Source: Lonicera japonica (Eukaryota; Streptophyta; Magnoliopsida; Dipsacales; Caprifoliaceae). From it: DNA of 64,000 bases. How positions within the stretch are numbered: position 1 is the first letter of the stretch; each line of letters begins with the position of its first letter. The notes under the pieces were generated by a model. That model worked only from the letters and a program-made list of their open reading frames with translations. It was not told where the DNA came from and did not search any database. Shown piece after piece: positions 11,018-22,955 of the stretch. The position numbers and the translations under genes were made by a program. The stretch is from contig CM038465.1 in assembly GCA_021464415.1 (NCBI GenBank), positions 26,360,990-26,424,989 of the forward strand, given 5' to 3'.

Positions 11018-12680
11018 TTGCTTAGCTTTCACTATGTCATGCTGGTATCTAGAATTTTTAATTTAAAGAAATATTTTGCAAGGGCAAGAGACGTGAAAGA
11101 CTAGTTACAGGACAAAAGGAAGATTGACAATAGTCCTTGCTTCTCCAATAACTATACTAAAAAAAAAATCTTGTTTCAATTCTTATTGCTTTTGTGATAC
11201 ACATATAGTTTTCAACATCAAACCTAGGTTTCACCGGTCCAAATGCTTAACCAACTACCTAGGATAAGTTAGACCATACCACATAAGGTAGAAGAGAGAC
11301 AAGCACATCCAATTCTTTATGTACATGATTTTCAATGTTACATGTGAATTGAGAGATTAAGCTTAATCAAAATCCCCTTTAGACATTCCTTGTTTTTTGT
11401 ATCTATGTAAGATATGACAAACAAATCTACAAGTTTTTATGAGCATGAAATAACATTAGTACAAGTTGACTTTAAGACTCTTGTTCATATCATTACAATC
11501 AAAAAAATTCTATGGAGCAAGGAAAAGTGGATGGGGACTAGCAAAATGTTATGACTTGCGTAATGCATAGATTCCTTCCATGATTGAACCATGAATTTCA
11601 CCAAATACACCATAGTGTGCAAATAAAATCAAATTCATTTCCAAAAACATAAGGTGCACTAGTGTTCTTATATATATATAATCGTTATTGAATTTTATTT
11701 TTTGCGAAATTTCACCTAAAAAATGTGTACAAGAACAAAGAGAGGTTATCCTGGGTAATAGTGTAGCATTGAACAAGTCACAATGACCTAATTCGTGTAG
11801 GCTTTGCTCGAGTTTTGGAGTACGTGTGCAAGTAGAGAAGATCTTTAGATCTGAAGAGCTTGTTGGTATAGTAATGTTATAAATATTTGGAACAAGAACA
11901 TCAGGTACCTAAGAAATACTCAGCCACGAATTCCAAAGTAATAGCCCCCCTCTCTGCTGGCCAATTATTTACTTTTGTAGAAGGATAAGCCCATGGTAAA
12001 AAATCCAATCCAACCCCAAACAATTGAGAATGTAAAACAGAGAACTCCAGGAAATCAATACAAACCAACATGTTAATACACTTTAAAGATCGAGCTCTAC
12101 TAAATTCAATAGTAACCATGTTTCTTAGCAATATAGTTCAAATGGTAATTACAAGATTTTAAACTGCAAAACATAGATTTCTAGTGCGGACCTGGCTTTT
12201 TAGCCACGGTTTTCATTGCCAAAACATTGGGCAAATGTTTTTAGTGACGAAAAAACGTCGCAAAGAGTCCGGTCCTTACGGACCAGTCTGCACTTGAAAT
12301 TTTCTGCATATATATACCAACTTCAAATATGGGTTATTATGTCTAAAATCATCTGGCTTAAAAAGCTCCAACAGCAATACTTAAAAGCCTACAAGTAAGT
12401 GTATCCAAGTGAAGACTATTGATTGCTCTAGTAGTATCATACATGATGGCTTTGTCCAATTTTTTAACCCTTGTTTTTTCTGTCAATTATGCTTAAGATA
12501 AAATGCTATCTATGAGGTAATAAATTGATCAATATGTGAATCCCCAAATAATCTATTTCTATGAGACATTTCATCAAACAACACATGAGCATACTTATAT
12601 AACTTCAATTATTCAAATAAAAATTAGTTACCATCAACCAAAGGGGAGAAAAAACAGATTATGTTGCCAATTAATGAAAT
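11018..12680. repeat. Segmental duplicate block, copy A (kinase 3' flank)
   Basis: From TTATTTGCTTAGCTTTCACT onward this region matches copies B (17716-18296 plus 20431-21640) and C (22956-23800). Shared landmarks: AGTCCTTGCTTCTCCAATAA, CCCCTTTAGACATTCC, AAACATAAGGTGCACTAGTG and GAGAGGTTA(T/C)(C/T)C. Near 11925 a CGAATTCCAAAG segment resembles the start-codon region of the minus-strand kinase (3056-3098), hinting that the block once held the head of such a gene. No open coding region remains. Confidence 0.55.
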
Positions 12681-12689
12681 CCCAAAGAT

Positions 12690-13130
12690 AAAAAAACAAA
12701 ATCAGAGCAAACCAATTCATAAGAACAAAAGAGATACATCACTACACCATTTACCTAAATTAACGACGGCTCTAATTTTGATGTTGGCACGGCATTGGCC
12801 GTTGTAATAATTGCGATTCCGGCAGGACAATTGTTCAATTGTTTTTTTTCTCAAATTAAAATTGAGAAATCAGAGCACGAGGCCCTTAAGCGAGCGAGTT
12901 CTTTTGTCCCCAATTATCATCAATTTCACATGGGCATTCTCCGGCGACTGTTCTCTCTGCGTGCTTCATCAACGACGAGACCACGATGCCCTGATACTCT
13001 CCACCGTTCTTCTCCTCCTTCAGATCCATTCAATTTCCTTCGTCCTTCTTCTCCTTCAGATCCATTCAATTTGCTTCGTCCTTCTTCTTCTCCATCAAAC
13101 CTAGTTCTGAGTTTGCGATTGTAATCCTCC
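12690..13130 (+). other. Unassigned insert in copy A
   Basis: Copy B runs directly from GAAATCCCCAAGAT to TTTGAGTTTGCG, whereas copy A has about 430 extra bases here. They include a 34-base CTTCGTCCTTCTTCTCC-type duplication (13037-13095) and two overlapping open frames of about 100 codons rich in Ser/Pro. This may be an insertion in A or a deletion in B. No function recognised. Confidence 0.35.
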
Positions 13131-13496
13131 TAGATTGAGGTTTGTACGTTTCCAGATTATAATAGCATTCTAATACAGTTTTCTAATGAACAAATTGTTT
13201 GGTTGATTGAACATCGGTGTTTGATTGAATCAATCTCTTAGATTACTTCTGCTATACATATCTTTTCCTCACAATGTGCGAATGACTCCCTCTCTTGTTA
13301 AATTGAGCCCAAAAAGCTATTAGTTAAGTTGAAATTTTTGGTCAAAAGAGTTCCAAAAATCTCTTAGATCATATGAATGCTGATCTAATGAGCACTAATT
13401 TATTTTTGGGTGATGTTATCGGTACCCGGTTTTGCCAAAATACCAAGGTAGTTTTAACACCACAATTTAAAAATTATTGATCATGGCACTCATATA

Positions 13497-13968
13497 GTGG
13501 CATCCTAAATTTAAAGACTGAATCGGTGTCTTGTTATCGAATTTCGACATTTGATTTGGTAACCTTCTAACTTCACTAATATTTGATATCGGCAAAAGGT
13601 TATCAAATTTTAACTTCTAACTCTGTGAATTGCCATTGAATGTTGTCCTTGAAGTCAGCAACTTACTACCGACTTGTACGTTTTGTATTGAGGCAACCAA
13701 TCCTACATGGTGACACCCCAAATTTAAGCACCGAGTCGGTAACTTATTGCCTAACTTCGATATTCGATTCGGTAACCTTCTACCGAATTGACATTCGGCA
13801 ATCTTTGGCCGAGTCAATTTTTAAAAATATTTCATTGACAGTTGATCTCGGTAAAACGTTATCGAATTTTAATCTCAAAATCGTTAAACTGTCACCGAAT
13901 GTTGACTTTTAAATTAGCAACTTACTACCAACTTGTATGTTATATATTGGGGCAACTAACTCCTAATT
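13497..13968 (+). repeat. Two-copy tandem repeat of about 210-260 bp
   Basis: Units starting at about 13497 and 13709 share CCTAAATTTAA/CCCAAATTTAAG, (A)TCGGT, TTATCGAATTT, GAATGTTG and AGCAACTTACTACC(G/A)ACTTGTA. They are diverged but collinear. Short frames inside do not look coding. Confidence 0.55.
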
Positions 13969-14180
13969 TGTAGCCACAACACCGAATGGTTAATATTTTG
14001 GTTGACCCTATAAAAAAATCTAGTTTTAAATTTGTGGTATTCCAACTACAAAAGAGGTGTATAAACATCACCCTTTATTTTTTCTTCATTCATAGTGACA
14101 TAGTTTGAACTTTAAGCACTAGAAAATCTCTAACATGTAAAAGGTGAAAGTGTAAATTTTATGTATTCAACGTATATTTA

Positions 14181-15112
14181 GGGAGCTATTATTGGCACAC
14201 CATTTAACTATGTAACATTCCGTCTTTCTCTAACATTATATTATAAGTACACATTCTTTCTTCCAAACACTCCTAACATTCCATGTAATTTTAAGTTTAA
14301 TTAAGATTAATTTAAAAACGCCCCTTTTGCCTCTCTTTATTATTCTAAGAAATAAATTAAATCATTCCGCCCACCTCAGAAATCTTATATTTAATCTTCT
14401 TCTTTCAACTTCTTTTTTCATGAATGAACCAATCATTCACAGCTTAGTTTGATGCAATACTACTGCTGAATCTTATGTTTACATCTACTTGTAGCATAGT
14501 GTCACCCATTCCCTTCTCTCTGTGTGTGTGTGAGAGAGAGAGAGAGAAAGAGACTACGAAGGTTCACTCGGTTAATTCTGCCATGGATGAAGGTTTACTC
14601 GGTTCCTAGGAACCGAGTGGTGTTCATCATACTCTGCCCAAAGGAACGGAATAAAACAAACGTCACTCGGTCCTAAGGAAACGAGTAGAATTAAAAAAGT
14701 GACCCAAAACTTAACTTTGTTCTTTAGGATCAAATGACCTGTGTTATACTCGGTTCCTTTTGGCCGAGTATGATGAACAACATTCGGTTTCTATGAACCG
14801 AGTAAATATTCTTCATGCTCAGTTTTGTTTTTGTTTTTTTGTCTTTTTTTTTTTTTTTTTCATTTGTTATTATCTAATGATTTATGAATGAAATGAAACT
14901 TAAAGAAGTAACAAAAATATAAGTATCCTATTTCTTTTAGAGAGGGATAATGATTTGGATAGTGGTGGTGATGGTAGCAGCGGTGGCGGTGACGGTACAG
15001 GCGGTGGTGGAAAGGAAAAAGAAAAAGAAGAAAAGGAGGAAGAAAGTATTTATTTAATGGGTTTAATAATTAATTTGAGTTTAAATAATTTAGAGTTAAT
15101 TTAGAGTTATTA

Positions 15113-15157
<45 letters not shown>

Positions 15158-15279
15158 TTTAGTTTAATGTTTTAATCATTAATTAAACATAAAAAAGAGG
15201 TGTGTGTAAATAGAGTAATTAACAATTTTTTTTAAAATGAGTGTTAGAGAGTCATATAATGTGTGTCATTAGCAGCCCC
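14181..15279. mobile_element. MULE-like MITE with internal ACTCGG..CCGAGT palindromes
   Basis: Ends GGGAGCTATTATTGGCACAC and (reverse complement) GGGGCTGCTAATGACACAC are alike and resemble the better-defined element at 24477-24748. The flanks carry an imperfect 8-9 bp repeat (TATATTTA / TATATTAA). The interior has several short palindromes of the type ACTCGG-TTCCTAGGAA-CCGAGT around 14550-14810, a GT/GA microsatellite (14521-14547), a poly-T run and GGTGGTGGCGGT-type triplets. No transposase seen. Confidence 0.5.
15107..15153 (+). repeat. (ATT)n microsatellite
   Basis: About 15 ATT/TTA triplets in a row, inside the MULE-like element. Confidence 0.9.
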
Positions 15280-16039
15280 TATATTAATACAAAATTTAAA
15301 ATTTGAAAAAAATGTGCACCAATAATATTTTTTTAATCTCGTGCGTAAAATTTGAAATAACTAATTATATGCCAATATATGCTATATGAAATTTATGTAG
15401 TTTTTCATAATATTTTGTTGAAATTTTTTATAAAATAATTGATAATAGATCATATTTTGTAGGTCTCAGTAGATTTCAAATATGTAATCTTTATTCAAAT
15501 TAAAAGTAATTATATTTTAAAGTTTTATAGAAAAATTAAGGAGAGATAAAACTGACATGTTAGAGTAAATTGGGATTGCATTTTACACATTCAATTAAAA
15601 CAAAACAAACTTTTAAAAGACTGCTGGAGAAGAAATCATTTACTAGTTTTTTTTTTTTGGGTGAAATTTGAAATATTTTCATTTACAAGTTAGTGTCAAT
15701 TTTACACAAAATAAAAATTTACAAGACATTGGAGATGCTCTTAGGCAATGGACAATATTATTTACACTCCCAAATGTGTTAAAAAAAATTAACTAAAAAC
15801 ACATTTTAACAACCCTTCAATTCCATTGCTTGATTTTAGGAGAGCGTTGAACAACACATTCTCCACATTTGAGTTGAATTTATGTGAATACACTGTAACA
15901 CCCTGCGAGTGATGAGTACTCCCTTGGAGGGGAGGAATTGTAGCTCAGAGGAGGCATCCCACATCGGAAGATGGGGGATCCTTGGAGACCCATATAAGTA
16001 AGATATGATCGCTAATTAAGTACGAGGCCTTCTGTGGAG

Positions 16040-16118
16040 CTCACTGGCTTCGGATCACATAAGAACTCCGAAATTAAGCGAGTAGGTGACCAGAGCAATT
16101 CCAGGATGGGTGACCCAG
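16040..16118 (+). repeat. 5S-rRNA-derived segment 1 (Cassandra left LTR)
   Basis: Resembles plant 5S rDNA internal promoter: GGATCACATAAGAACTCCG, AATTAAGCG (A-box region) and AGGATGGGTGACC (C box). Confidence 0.75.
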
Positions 16119-16257
16119 AACAAAACCCTGAGGGAAAGGGCTGCTCAGTAGGAGTCGAAAGGGCTGCTCGGTAGGAGCCTAGTGGAGCCGCCCAGACGAG
16201 ACAATATCGATCCTCCCACGGTACTGCGTACTCTGATACTAGGGCAAGGCCTTTTGG

Positions 16258-16330
16258 GGGCTCACTACCTTCGGATCTCATGAGAACTTCGAAGTTAAGC
16301 GAGTAGGCAGCCCCCTGGAAAGCTCCCACG
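16258..16330 (+). repeat. 5S-rRNA-derived segment 2 (Cassandra left LTR, partial)
   Basis: Keeps GGATCTCATGAGAACTTCG and AGTTAAGCG, but the C-box region is reduced to CCCCTGGAAAGC, so part of the 5S internal promoter is missing. Confidence 0.65.
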
Positions 16331-16436
16331 AACAAAACCCTGAGGGAAAGGGCTGCTCGGTAGGAGCCGGAGCGAAGCCGCCCAGAGGGGACAATATCGC
16401 CGTTGCGTACTCTGATACTAGGACGAGGCCTATTGG

Positions 16437-16540
16437 GTAACTCACTGGCTTCGGATCTCATAAGAACTTTGAAGTTAAGCGAGTAGTGGGCCAGAGCAAT
16501 CCCAGGATGGGTGACCTCCTGGGAAGCTGGTCGTGAGCTC
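16437..16540 (+). repeat. 5S-rRNA-derived segment 3 (Cassandra left LTR)
   Basis: Full set of landmarks: GGATCTCATAAGAAC, AAGTTAAGCG, AGGATGGGTGACCTCCTGGG. Closest of the five to the plant 5S consensus in the C-box half. Confidence 0.75.
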
Positions 16541-16894
16541 CCAAAAACAAATCCGTGAGGGGAGTAGATGGACTGGCCCTGAGGGGTTGCAGGTCGCACT
16601 TGCCCAAAGCGGACAATATCGTACTGAGGTGGGACATAAAACAAATCTATGAGGGGAGTAGATGGACTGACCTTGAGGGGTTGCAGGTCGCACTCGCCCA
16701 AAGCGGACAATATCGTACTGAGGTGGGACCGGATCGTTACAAATGGTATCAGAGCGGAACCCACAAAGTACGGTGTGTCGATGAGGACGGCGATTCCTCT
16801 GGGGGGGAAGGATGTGACGCCCTGTAAGTGATAAGTACTCCCTTGGAGACCCATATAAGTAAGATATGGTCGCTAATTAAGTACGAAGCCTTCT

Positions 16895-16995
16895 GTGGAC
16901 TGGCTTCAGATCCCATGAGAACTCCGAAGTTAAGCGAGTAGGTGATCAGAGCAATCCTAGGATGGGTGAACCCCCTGGGAAGCTGGTCGTGAGCT
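16895..16995 (+). repeat. 5S-rRNA-derived segment 4 (Cassandra right LTR)
   Basis: Contains AGATCCCATGAGAACTCCG, AAGTTAAGCG and AGGATGGGTGAACCCCCTGG. Confidence 0.75.
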
Positions 16996-17146
16996 CCCAG
17001 GAACAAAACCCTGAAGGAAAGGGTTGCTCGATAAGAGCCGAGTGGAGCCGCCCAGACGGGACAATATCGATCCTCCCCTGTGGGGCTAGACCTTCGGGTT
17101 GAAAGTTGACGGTACTGCATACTCTGATACTAGGACGAGGCCTTTT

Positions 17147-17255
17147 GGGGGCTCACTGGCTTCGGATCCCATGAGAACTCCGAAGTTAAGCGAGTAGGCG
17201 GCCAGAACAATCCCAGGATGGGTGACCCCCAGGGAAGCTGGTCGTGAGCTCCCAG
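17147..17255 (+). repeat. 5S-rRNA-derived segment 5 (Cassandra right LTR)
   Basis: Contains GGATCCCATGAGAACTCCG, AAGTTAAGCG and AGGATGGGTGACCCCCAGGG; the A-box half is nearly the 5S consensus. Confidence 0.75.
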
Positions 17256-17351
17256 AAACAAACCCATGAGGGAAAGGTCTGCCTAGTTGAAGTTAGAGCG
17301 GAGCTACCCAAAGCGGACAATATCGTACTGAGGTAGGACCTGGTCGTTACA

Positions 17352-17715
17352 ACACTCACCTTCATTATGTGGGCTTTATTTGGGAAACACTAAAGCACTC
17401 CTTTACTTGATATTAGACGAGTTATAACCAAACTAAATGTATGTCACTGTACTCACATCTTATTAGGCGAGTCTTACAGGATGTCAATGATAAAGAAGTT
17501 ATCATAAAAGGGGTGTTTGTGACAAATATAAAAAGTGTAAATAACACTGCCATAATTAATAGTTTGCATTTATGTTGTGTTTTGAGTAAATACTATATTT
17601 GGCCATTCAATTATTGGTGTAGTTTTAATTCAATCACTCAATATATAGTTTGATCTAACCCATTCAACTATTTAATTGAATTTTTTTTCCACTTCGTCAA
17701 AATTGACTATTGGCT
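17352..17715. other. Spacer without recognised gene
   Basis: AT-rich sequence between the Cassandra element and segmental copy B. A 70-codon frame is present but has no recognisable features. Confidence 0.5.
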
Positions 17716-19130
17716 ATGACAAAAGTTACGGGACAAAAGGAAGATTAACAACAGTCCTTGCTTCTCCAATAACTACAATAAAAAATCTTGTATTCTTCTT
17801 ATTGCTTTTGTGATGCACATATATTTTTCAAGATCAAACCTAGGTTTTGCCAGTCGAAATGCTTAAACAACTACCTAGGATAAGATATACCACACCACAT
17901 AAGGTAGAAGAGAGAATAGCACATTTAATTCTTTATGTACATGATTTTCAATGATACATATGCACTAAAAGATTAAGCTAAATCAAAATCCCCTTTAGAC
18001 ATTCCCTGTTCTTTGTATCTATCCAAGATATGACGAACAAATCGACAAGTTTTTATGAGCATGAAATAACATTAGTACAAGTTGACTTTAAGACTGTTGT
18101 TCAAATCATTACAATCACAAGAATTGTACGGAACAAGGAAATGCAGAAGGGGCTTAGCAGAATGTTATGATTTCTGCAATGAGCATATATTCGTTCCACG
18201 ATTGAACCACTAATTTTGCCAAATACACCATAGCTTACAAACACAATCAAATTCATTTCCAAAAACATAAGGTGCACTAGTGTTCTTATATATATACTAG
18301 GGTATACCCGTGCCGTCCGGCACGATAAAAAGAATAAAAAATAATAATTAGATAAAATATAATTATGTGAAAAATGTGAGGATCGAAGATGTGTATGATT
18401 GTATATTACTTAGGAATGAAAACAGATAATTAAGGTATTGCAAAAATGAAACATATCTTACTAAAAATATAACCATCCTCACTCGAGATGTGTTTTACTT
18501 GTCCAATTAGACATGAAATCGCATCGACCATTTTATAGCGTAATGATGTTATGAGTGTATTTAAAAGAGAAACAAATATTATATTCGAGACAGATCGAAT
18601 TGTAATATAAAAAATTATCGCCCTAAAATTGCTTCGATCCTTTTATATTGTAATGGTATTATTAGTATATTTAAAAGAAAAAATATTATATTTGAGGTAA
18701 GTTGGACACTAATATAAAAAAATTTCATCCCATATTCAAGGTAGGTTGGACACTTATTTTAAAGTCTATCATTTGAAAATAATTTAAAATTTGATGAGAG
18801 AGAAATATATATTTTCAATAACTAATGAGATAGAAATAGTTTAAGTATACTATTATATTTGTAATGTTTTATAAGTTTTATATGCATAATTTTGTTTTCA
18901 ATAACTAATGAGTTAGAAATAGTTCAATAACTTTTTCTTGAATTTTTTATACATAATTTAATAATCACAATGGATCTTGTTTTGTAGGTGTTGATGAACA
19001 TATTTCAAATATATAAATTTTATTAAAGTTGAATTTGTAAATTTAAAGTTATGGCATTTAAAAGTTTTTTTAAAATTTGATGAGAGAGAAATGTTATAGA
19101 AAAGTAGAGAGATGTATGGAAAATGTCAAT

Positions 19131-19549
19131 TAAATGTGTTTGATTGCCTTAATTTTCTACCCGGAAAATAGTGTACTTTTCCATCTTTTGGTGTTTGATA
19201 GACATTATTTTCTATGATAATTGTAACTTTTTCTAACTTTTGTTGTTTGATAGCTATTATTTTCCATGGAACTTGAACCTTTTTCCATGGAACTTGTATA
19301 TTTTTTACATGGAACTTACCTAAAAAATCAGATTTTTTAAAAACAGTTTCTTTTTTTTTTTAACAAGTTTACTTCATCAAAAAACAGTTTTTTTTTTAAA
19401 ACAGTTTTTAAAATCAGTTTTTAAAACAGTTTATTTTTTTTTAACAAGTTTACTTCATCAAAAAACTGTTTTTTTTTTTTTCAAAACAGTTTTTTTTTTT
19501 AACAAGTTTACTTCATCAAAAAACAGTTTTAAAAATCAGTTTTTAAAAC

Positions 19550-19590
<41 letters not shown>

Positions 19591-20253
19591 GTTTACTTCA
19601 TCAAAAAACAGTTTTTTTTTTTAACAAGTTTACTTCATCAAAAAACAGTTTTTTTTTTAAAACAGTTTTTAAAATCAGTTTTTAAAACAGTTCATTTTTT
19701 TTTTAACAAGTTTACTTCATCAAAAAACAGTTTTTATTTTTAATAAGTTTACTTCATCAAAAAACAGTTTTTTTTTTTTTAACAAGTTTACTTCATCAAA
19801 AAACTGTTTTTTTTTTAAAAACAGTTTTTATTTTTAACAAGTTTACTTCATCAAAAAAACTGTTTTTAAAACATTTTTTTTTTTAACAAGTTTATTTCAT
19901 CAAAAAACAGTTTTTTTTTTTTTAAACAGTTTTTAAAATCAGTTTTTAAAACAGTTTTTTTTTTTAACAAGTTTACTTCATCAAAAAACTGTTTTTTTTA
20001 AAAACAGTTTTTTTTTTTTTAGACCACACTTGTGCTAATTGCCTCGGTCCTTGTGCGAATTGCCTGGAAAATAAAAACCACCTCCCCCCAAAGAAAATAT
20101 TTTCCACCTTTACAAGGAAAAGTACATGAATAGTAAAAAAAGTGGGAGTTTGACTCCATGGAAAATAAATGCAATCAAACACTACAAAAGTAGGAATTTG
20201 GGTGGAAAAGCCATATTTTCCATGGAAAATATGGCCTATCAAACACACCCTAA
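19131..20253. mobile_element. MITE-like inverted-end segment inside the Helitron
   Basis: Left TAAATGTGTTTGATTGCC and right (reverse complement) TAGGGTGTGTTTGATAGGCC are imperfect inverted repeats, with GTGTTTGATAG repeated internally at 19190 and 19240. Possibly an older MITE later swollen by the tandem array at 19340-20015. Boundaries uncertain. Confidence 0.4.
19340..20015 (+). repeat. Poly-T / AACAAGTTTACTTCATC minisatellite
   Basis: At least 11 copies of AACAAGTTTACTTCATCAAA separated by variable T runs and ACAGTTTTTAAAATCAG segments. Spacing is irregular (about 30-90 bases), with one T run of about 28. Confidence 0.85.
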
Positions 20254-21720
20254 GAGTTATATTTGTGTATATGTTTAGTGTGTGAGTAAATGTTAAGTTG
20301 ATTTGACATTTTGTTGTGAGGTATAAAAACGATCAAATGGTCTAAAAGTGTTAACACCATTACAAATTAATATGAGACGTTGGATTGATTTATTATTTTA
20401 TTGCAAAAAATCCTTGTTTTTTAATATAGATAGTTGTTATTGAATTTTACTTTTTGCGAAATATCACCTAATAAATGTGTACAAGTACGAAGAGAGGTTA
20501 TTCTGGGTAATAGTGTAGCGTTAAACAACTCATAATGACCTAATTCATGTAGGCTTTGCTCGAGGTTTGGAGTATGTGTTCAAGTAGAGAAGATCTTTAG
20601 ATCTAAAGAGCTAGTTCGTAGAGAAATGTTATAAATTTTTGGAACAAGAAGAGCAGGTTCCTATAGAAGTACTCAGCAATGAATTCCAGAGTAAATAAGT
20701 AATGGCACCCACTCTGCCTTCGATCGGGTTTCCATCATATCTTGTAAATTTGTCATTAAGCCTTCAAAACATATGAATAAAACAAGGTGTATTAGACTAT
20801 TAGTTGAAAACAAGGTCTATGTGACTAGTAGTGCATATAAATCCTGTAAATAAGAAAAGGCAGCACATAAAACTACATAATGTTACTTCTAGTAAAACTA
20901 AGAGGCTAGATAAGGCATTTTGGTTAAGGCCAAGGGAATTGGAATTTCACAGCCATTGATTACCGTCTTTTTGTAACAAGGCTTATTGTAAAGAGGCCAA
21001 CAAGTCCGCTTCTTCTCCTAGCCAATTATTTAGTTTTGTAGAAGGACAAGCCCACAGAGGAATACCAATCCAACCCCAAACAATTAAGAATGTAAAGTAG
21101 AGAACTCTGGGAAATCAATACAAACCAAGTGTTCAACCATGTTAACATACTTGAGAGATCAAGTTCTACTAATTTCTACACAAAATATGTTTCTTAGCAA
21201 TATAGTTCAAATGCTAATTACAAGATTTTGCTACTCCAAAAATAGATTTTAAAATGCAAAACATATATGTATGTATATATATATACCAACTTCAAATATG
21301 GGTTATTAAGCCTAAAATCATTTAGCTTAATGATTGCACTAATAGTAGCACAGATGCTGGCTTTGTCCAATTTTTTAACCCTTGTTTTTTCTTGCAATTA
21401 TGCTTAAGAAGAAACAAGTAAAATGCTACCTAAGAGGGAGAAAATTGATCGATACGTGAATCCCCACATAATCTATTTCTATGAGACATTTCATCAAACA
21501 ACACATGAGCATACTTATAAAACTTCAATTCTTCAAATAAAAATAAGTTACCATCAACCAAAGGGGAGAGAAAACAGATTATGTTGGAATGCAAATTAAT
21601 GAAATCCCCAAGATCTAGGTTTGAGTTTGCGATTTTAGTCCTCTTAGATTGAGGTTTGTACGTTTCTAGATTCGAACAACATTCAAATACAATTTTCTAA
21701 TTAACAAATTGTTTGGTTGA

Positions 21721-22955
21721 TTGAACATCAGTGTTTGATTAAATTAATCTCTCAGATTTCCTTCACAATGTGCGAATGACTCTTTTTCTTGTTAAATTGA
21801 GATGAAAGAGCCCATAGTTAAGTTAGAGATTTTTGATCAAAAAGTTACAAAAATCTCTTAAATTTTATGACTGCATGCTGCAAATCTAATGCACAGTCAT
21901 TTATTTTTTCCTTATTCATACATGACATAGTTTGTACTTTAGCATCCTCAACTATCGTGTAAAAATTGAAGTGGATTGTATGTTTGGAGTACTTAAATCT
22001 GAAAACTGCATAATGTTTTGGGTTTATTCTTGAATGATTGGCTTTTGTGGGATTAATATACTCATTCTTCTTGAAAGGGAGGATGATAAAGAATTCAAGA
22101 TTTTGCCAAAGAGGGTTCGAACATTTTAATATCAGATTTAAGTGGTTTCAAAGTTGTTTGTTTACTAAAACTTAAATCTGAAAACTTAATTTTTACCACT
22201 TAAAACTTAAAAATTTCATCAAAAGTTTTAAGCGGCAAATTGGCCGCTTAAAACTAAAATATGAATTTTAGATTTAAGTGGTGTAAAAGTTGGTTGTTTG
22301 GTAAAAAAATTAAGTGATTTGCCACTTAAATCTAAAAATTTGCATCTAAAATTTTAAGTGGCAAATTTGCCACTTAAATCTGAAAACTTAATACTCCTTA
22401 CAAAATGCCCATTTTACTCTCATTAAAGCCCTAATCATGTGATCTAAATACACTTATAAGGGCAAAATTGTCATATTTAAAAAAAATCAATTTTCTGATG
22501 TGTTATATTCAAACAAACAACATTTTTTTAGATACAGTTTTCAGAAGCAAATAAACAATTTTTTCAATTTCAGTTTTCAGATGTTTTATCAAACGCCACC
22601 TTAATGATTCAATCTATATTTATACATAACTTAGAATTTAAAAAAAAATGCATTTCAATATATCGTACTTTTTTAATATAAAATTTGAAATAACTAATTA
22701 AATGTCAACATATGCTATAGGTAATTTTAAGTAATTTTTCATAGTATTATGTTGAAATTCTTTATGAAAAAATTTATAATCACAATGAGTTTTATTTTAT
22801 AGGTTTTGATGTGTAGCTAGATTTCAAATTGTAATACAAATAAAAAATTACAAGACTTTTGGAGATGCTTTTAGTTAATAGGCAGTGTTATTTATACCTC
22901 TAAATGTGTCACAAACACCCCTCTAAAATTTAAATAGAAACATATTTTAAAACTC
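21721..22955. other. Gene-free AT-rich stretch with short repeats
   Basis: No coding sequence found. Between about 22130 and 22400 the motif GCCACTTAAATCTGAAAACTTAAT and its inverse recur, suggesting a decayed inverted-repeat element ending near ATCAAACGCCACCTTAA (22610). Confidence 0.4.

Larger units (their letters stand above)
15894..17351 (+). mobile_element. Cassandra-type TRIM retroelement with multiplied 5S segments
   Basis: A small non-coding LTR element. Left LTR 15894-16741, right LTR 16813-17351, both beginning TGT(A/G)AC(A/G)CCCTG and ending CGTTACA. Only 71 bases lie between them: the primer-binding site TGGTATCAGAGC (16744-16755, initiator-Met tRNA type) and a polypurine tract CTGGGGGGGAAGGA just before the right LTR. 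The LTRs carry 5S-rRNA-like segments, the hallmark of Cassandra elements, here three in the left and two in the right LTR. LTR lengths (848 and 539) are far above the 250-350 bases I know for the family, through internal duplication. Flanks share a 4-bp ACAC. Confidence 0.85.
18297..20430 (-). mobile_element. Non-autonomous Helitron
   Basis: Read on the minus strand it begins TCTATATTAAAAAAC (at 20430) and ends with a 7-bp-stem hairpin CGTGCCG-GA-CGGCACG (18309-18324 on +), eight bases, then CTAG (18297-18300). Flanks are A at 18296 and T at 20431 on +, that is, insertion between A and T with no target duplication. Joining the flanks gives TATATATA-TAGTTGTTATTG, matching the uninterrupted copies A (11671) and C (23610). 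No RepHel coding sequence inside, so it would depend on a helper. Confidence 0.82.
17716..21640. repeat. Segmental duplicate block, copy B, split by a Helitron
   Basis: Matches copy A from ACGGGACAAAAGGAAGATTA onward. The Helitron at 18297-20430 interrupts it inside CTTATATATATA. The match resumes at TAGTTGTTATTGAATTTTAC and runs to about 21640, then continues past the insert in copy A as TTTGAGTTTGCGATTTTAGTCC (to about 21720). At 20671-20706 an ATGAATTCCAGAG..AATAAGTAATGG segment resembles the minus-strand kinase start region. No coding region kept. Confidence 0.6.

Noticed and set aside
12795..13124. A 109-codon Ser/Pro-rich gene
   Set aside because: The overlapping second frame is equally open, and the CT-rich duplication explains both.
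16040..17255. Functional 5S rRNA gene cluster
   Set aside because: The segments have many changes from the 5S consensus, lack the 5S 3' end and T-run terminator, and sit in TG..CA LTRs with a primer-binding site and polypurine tract.
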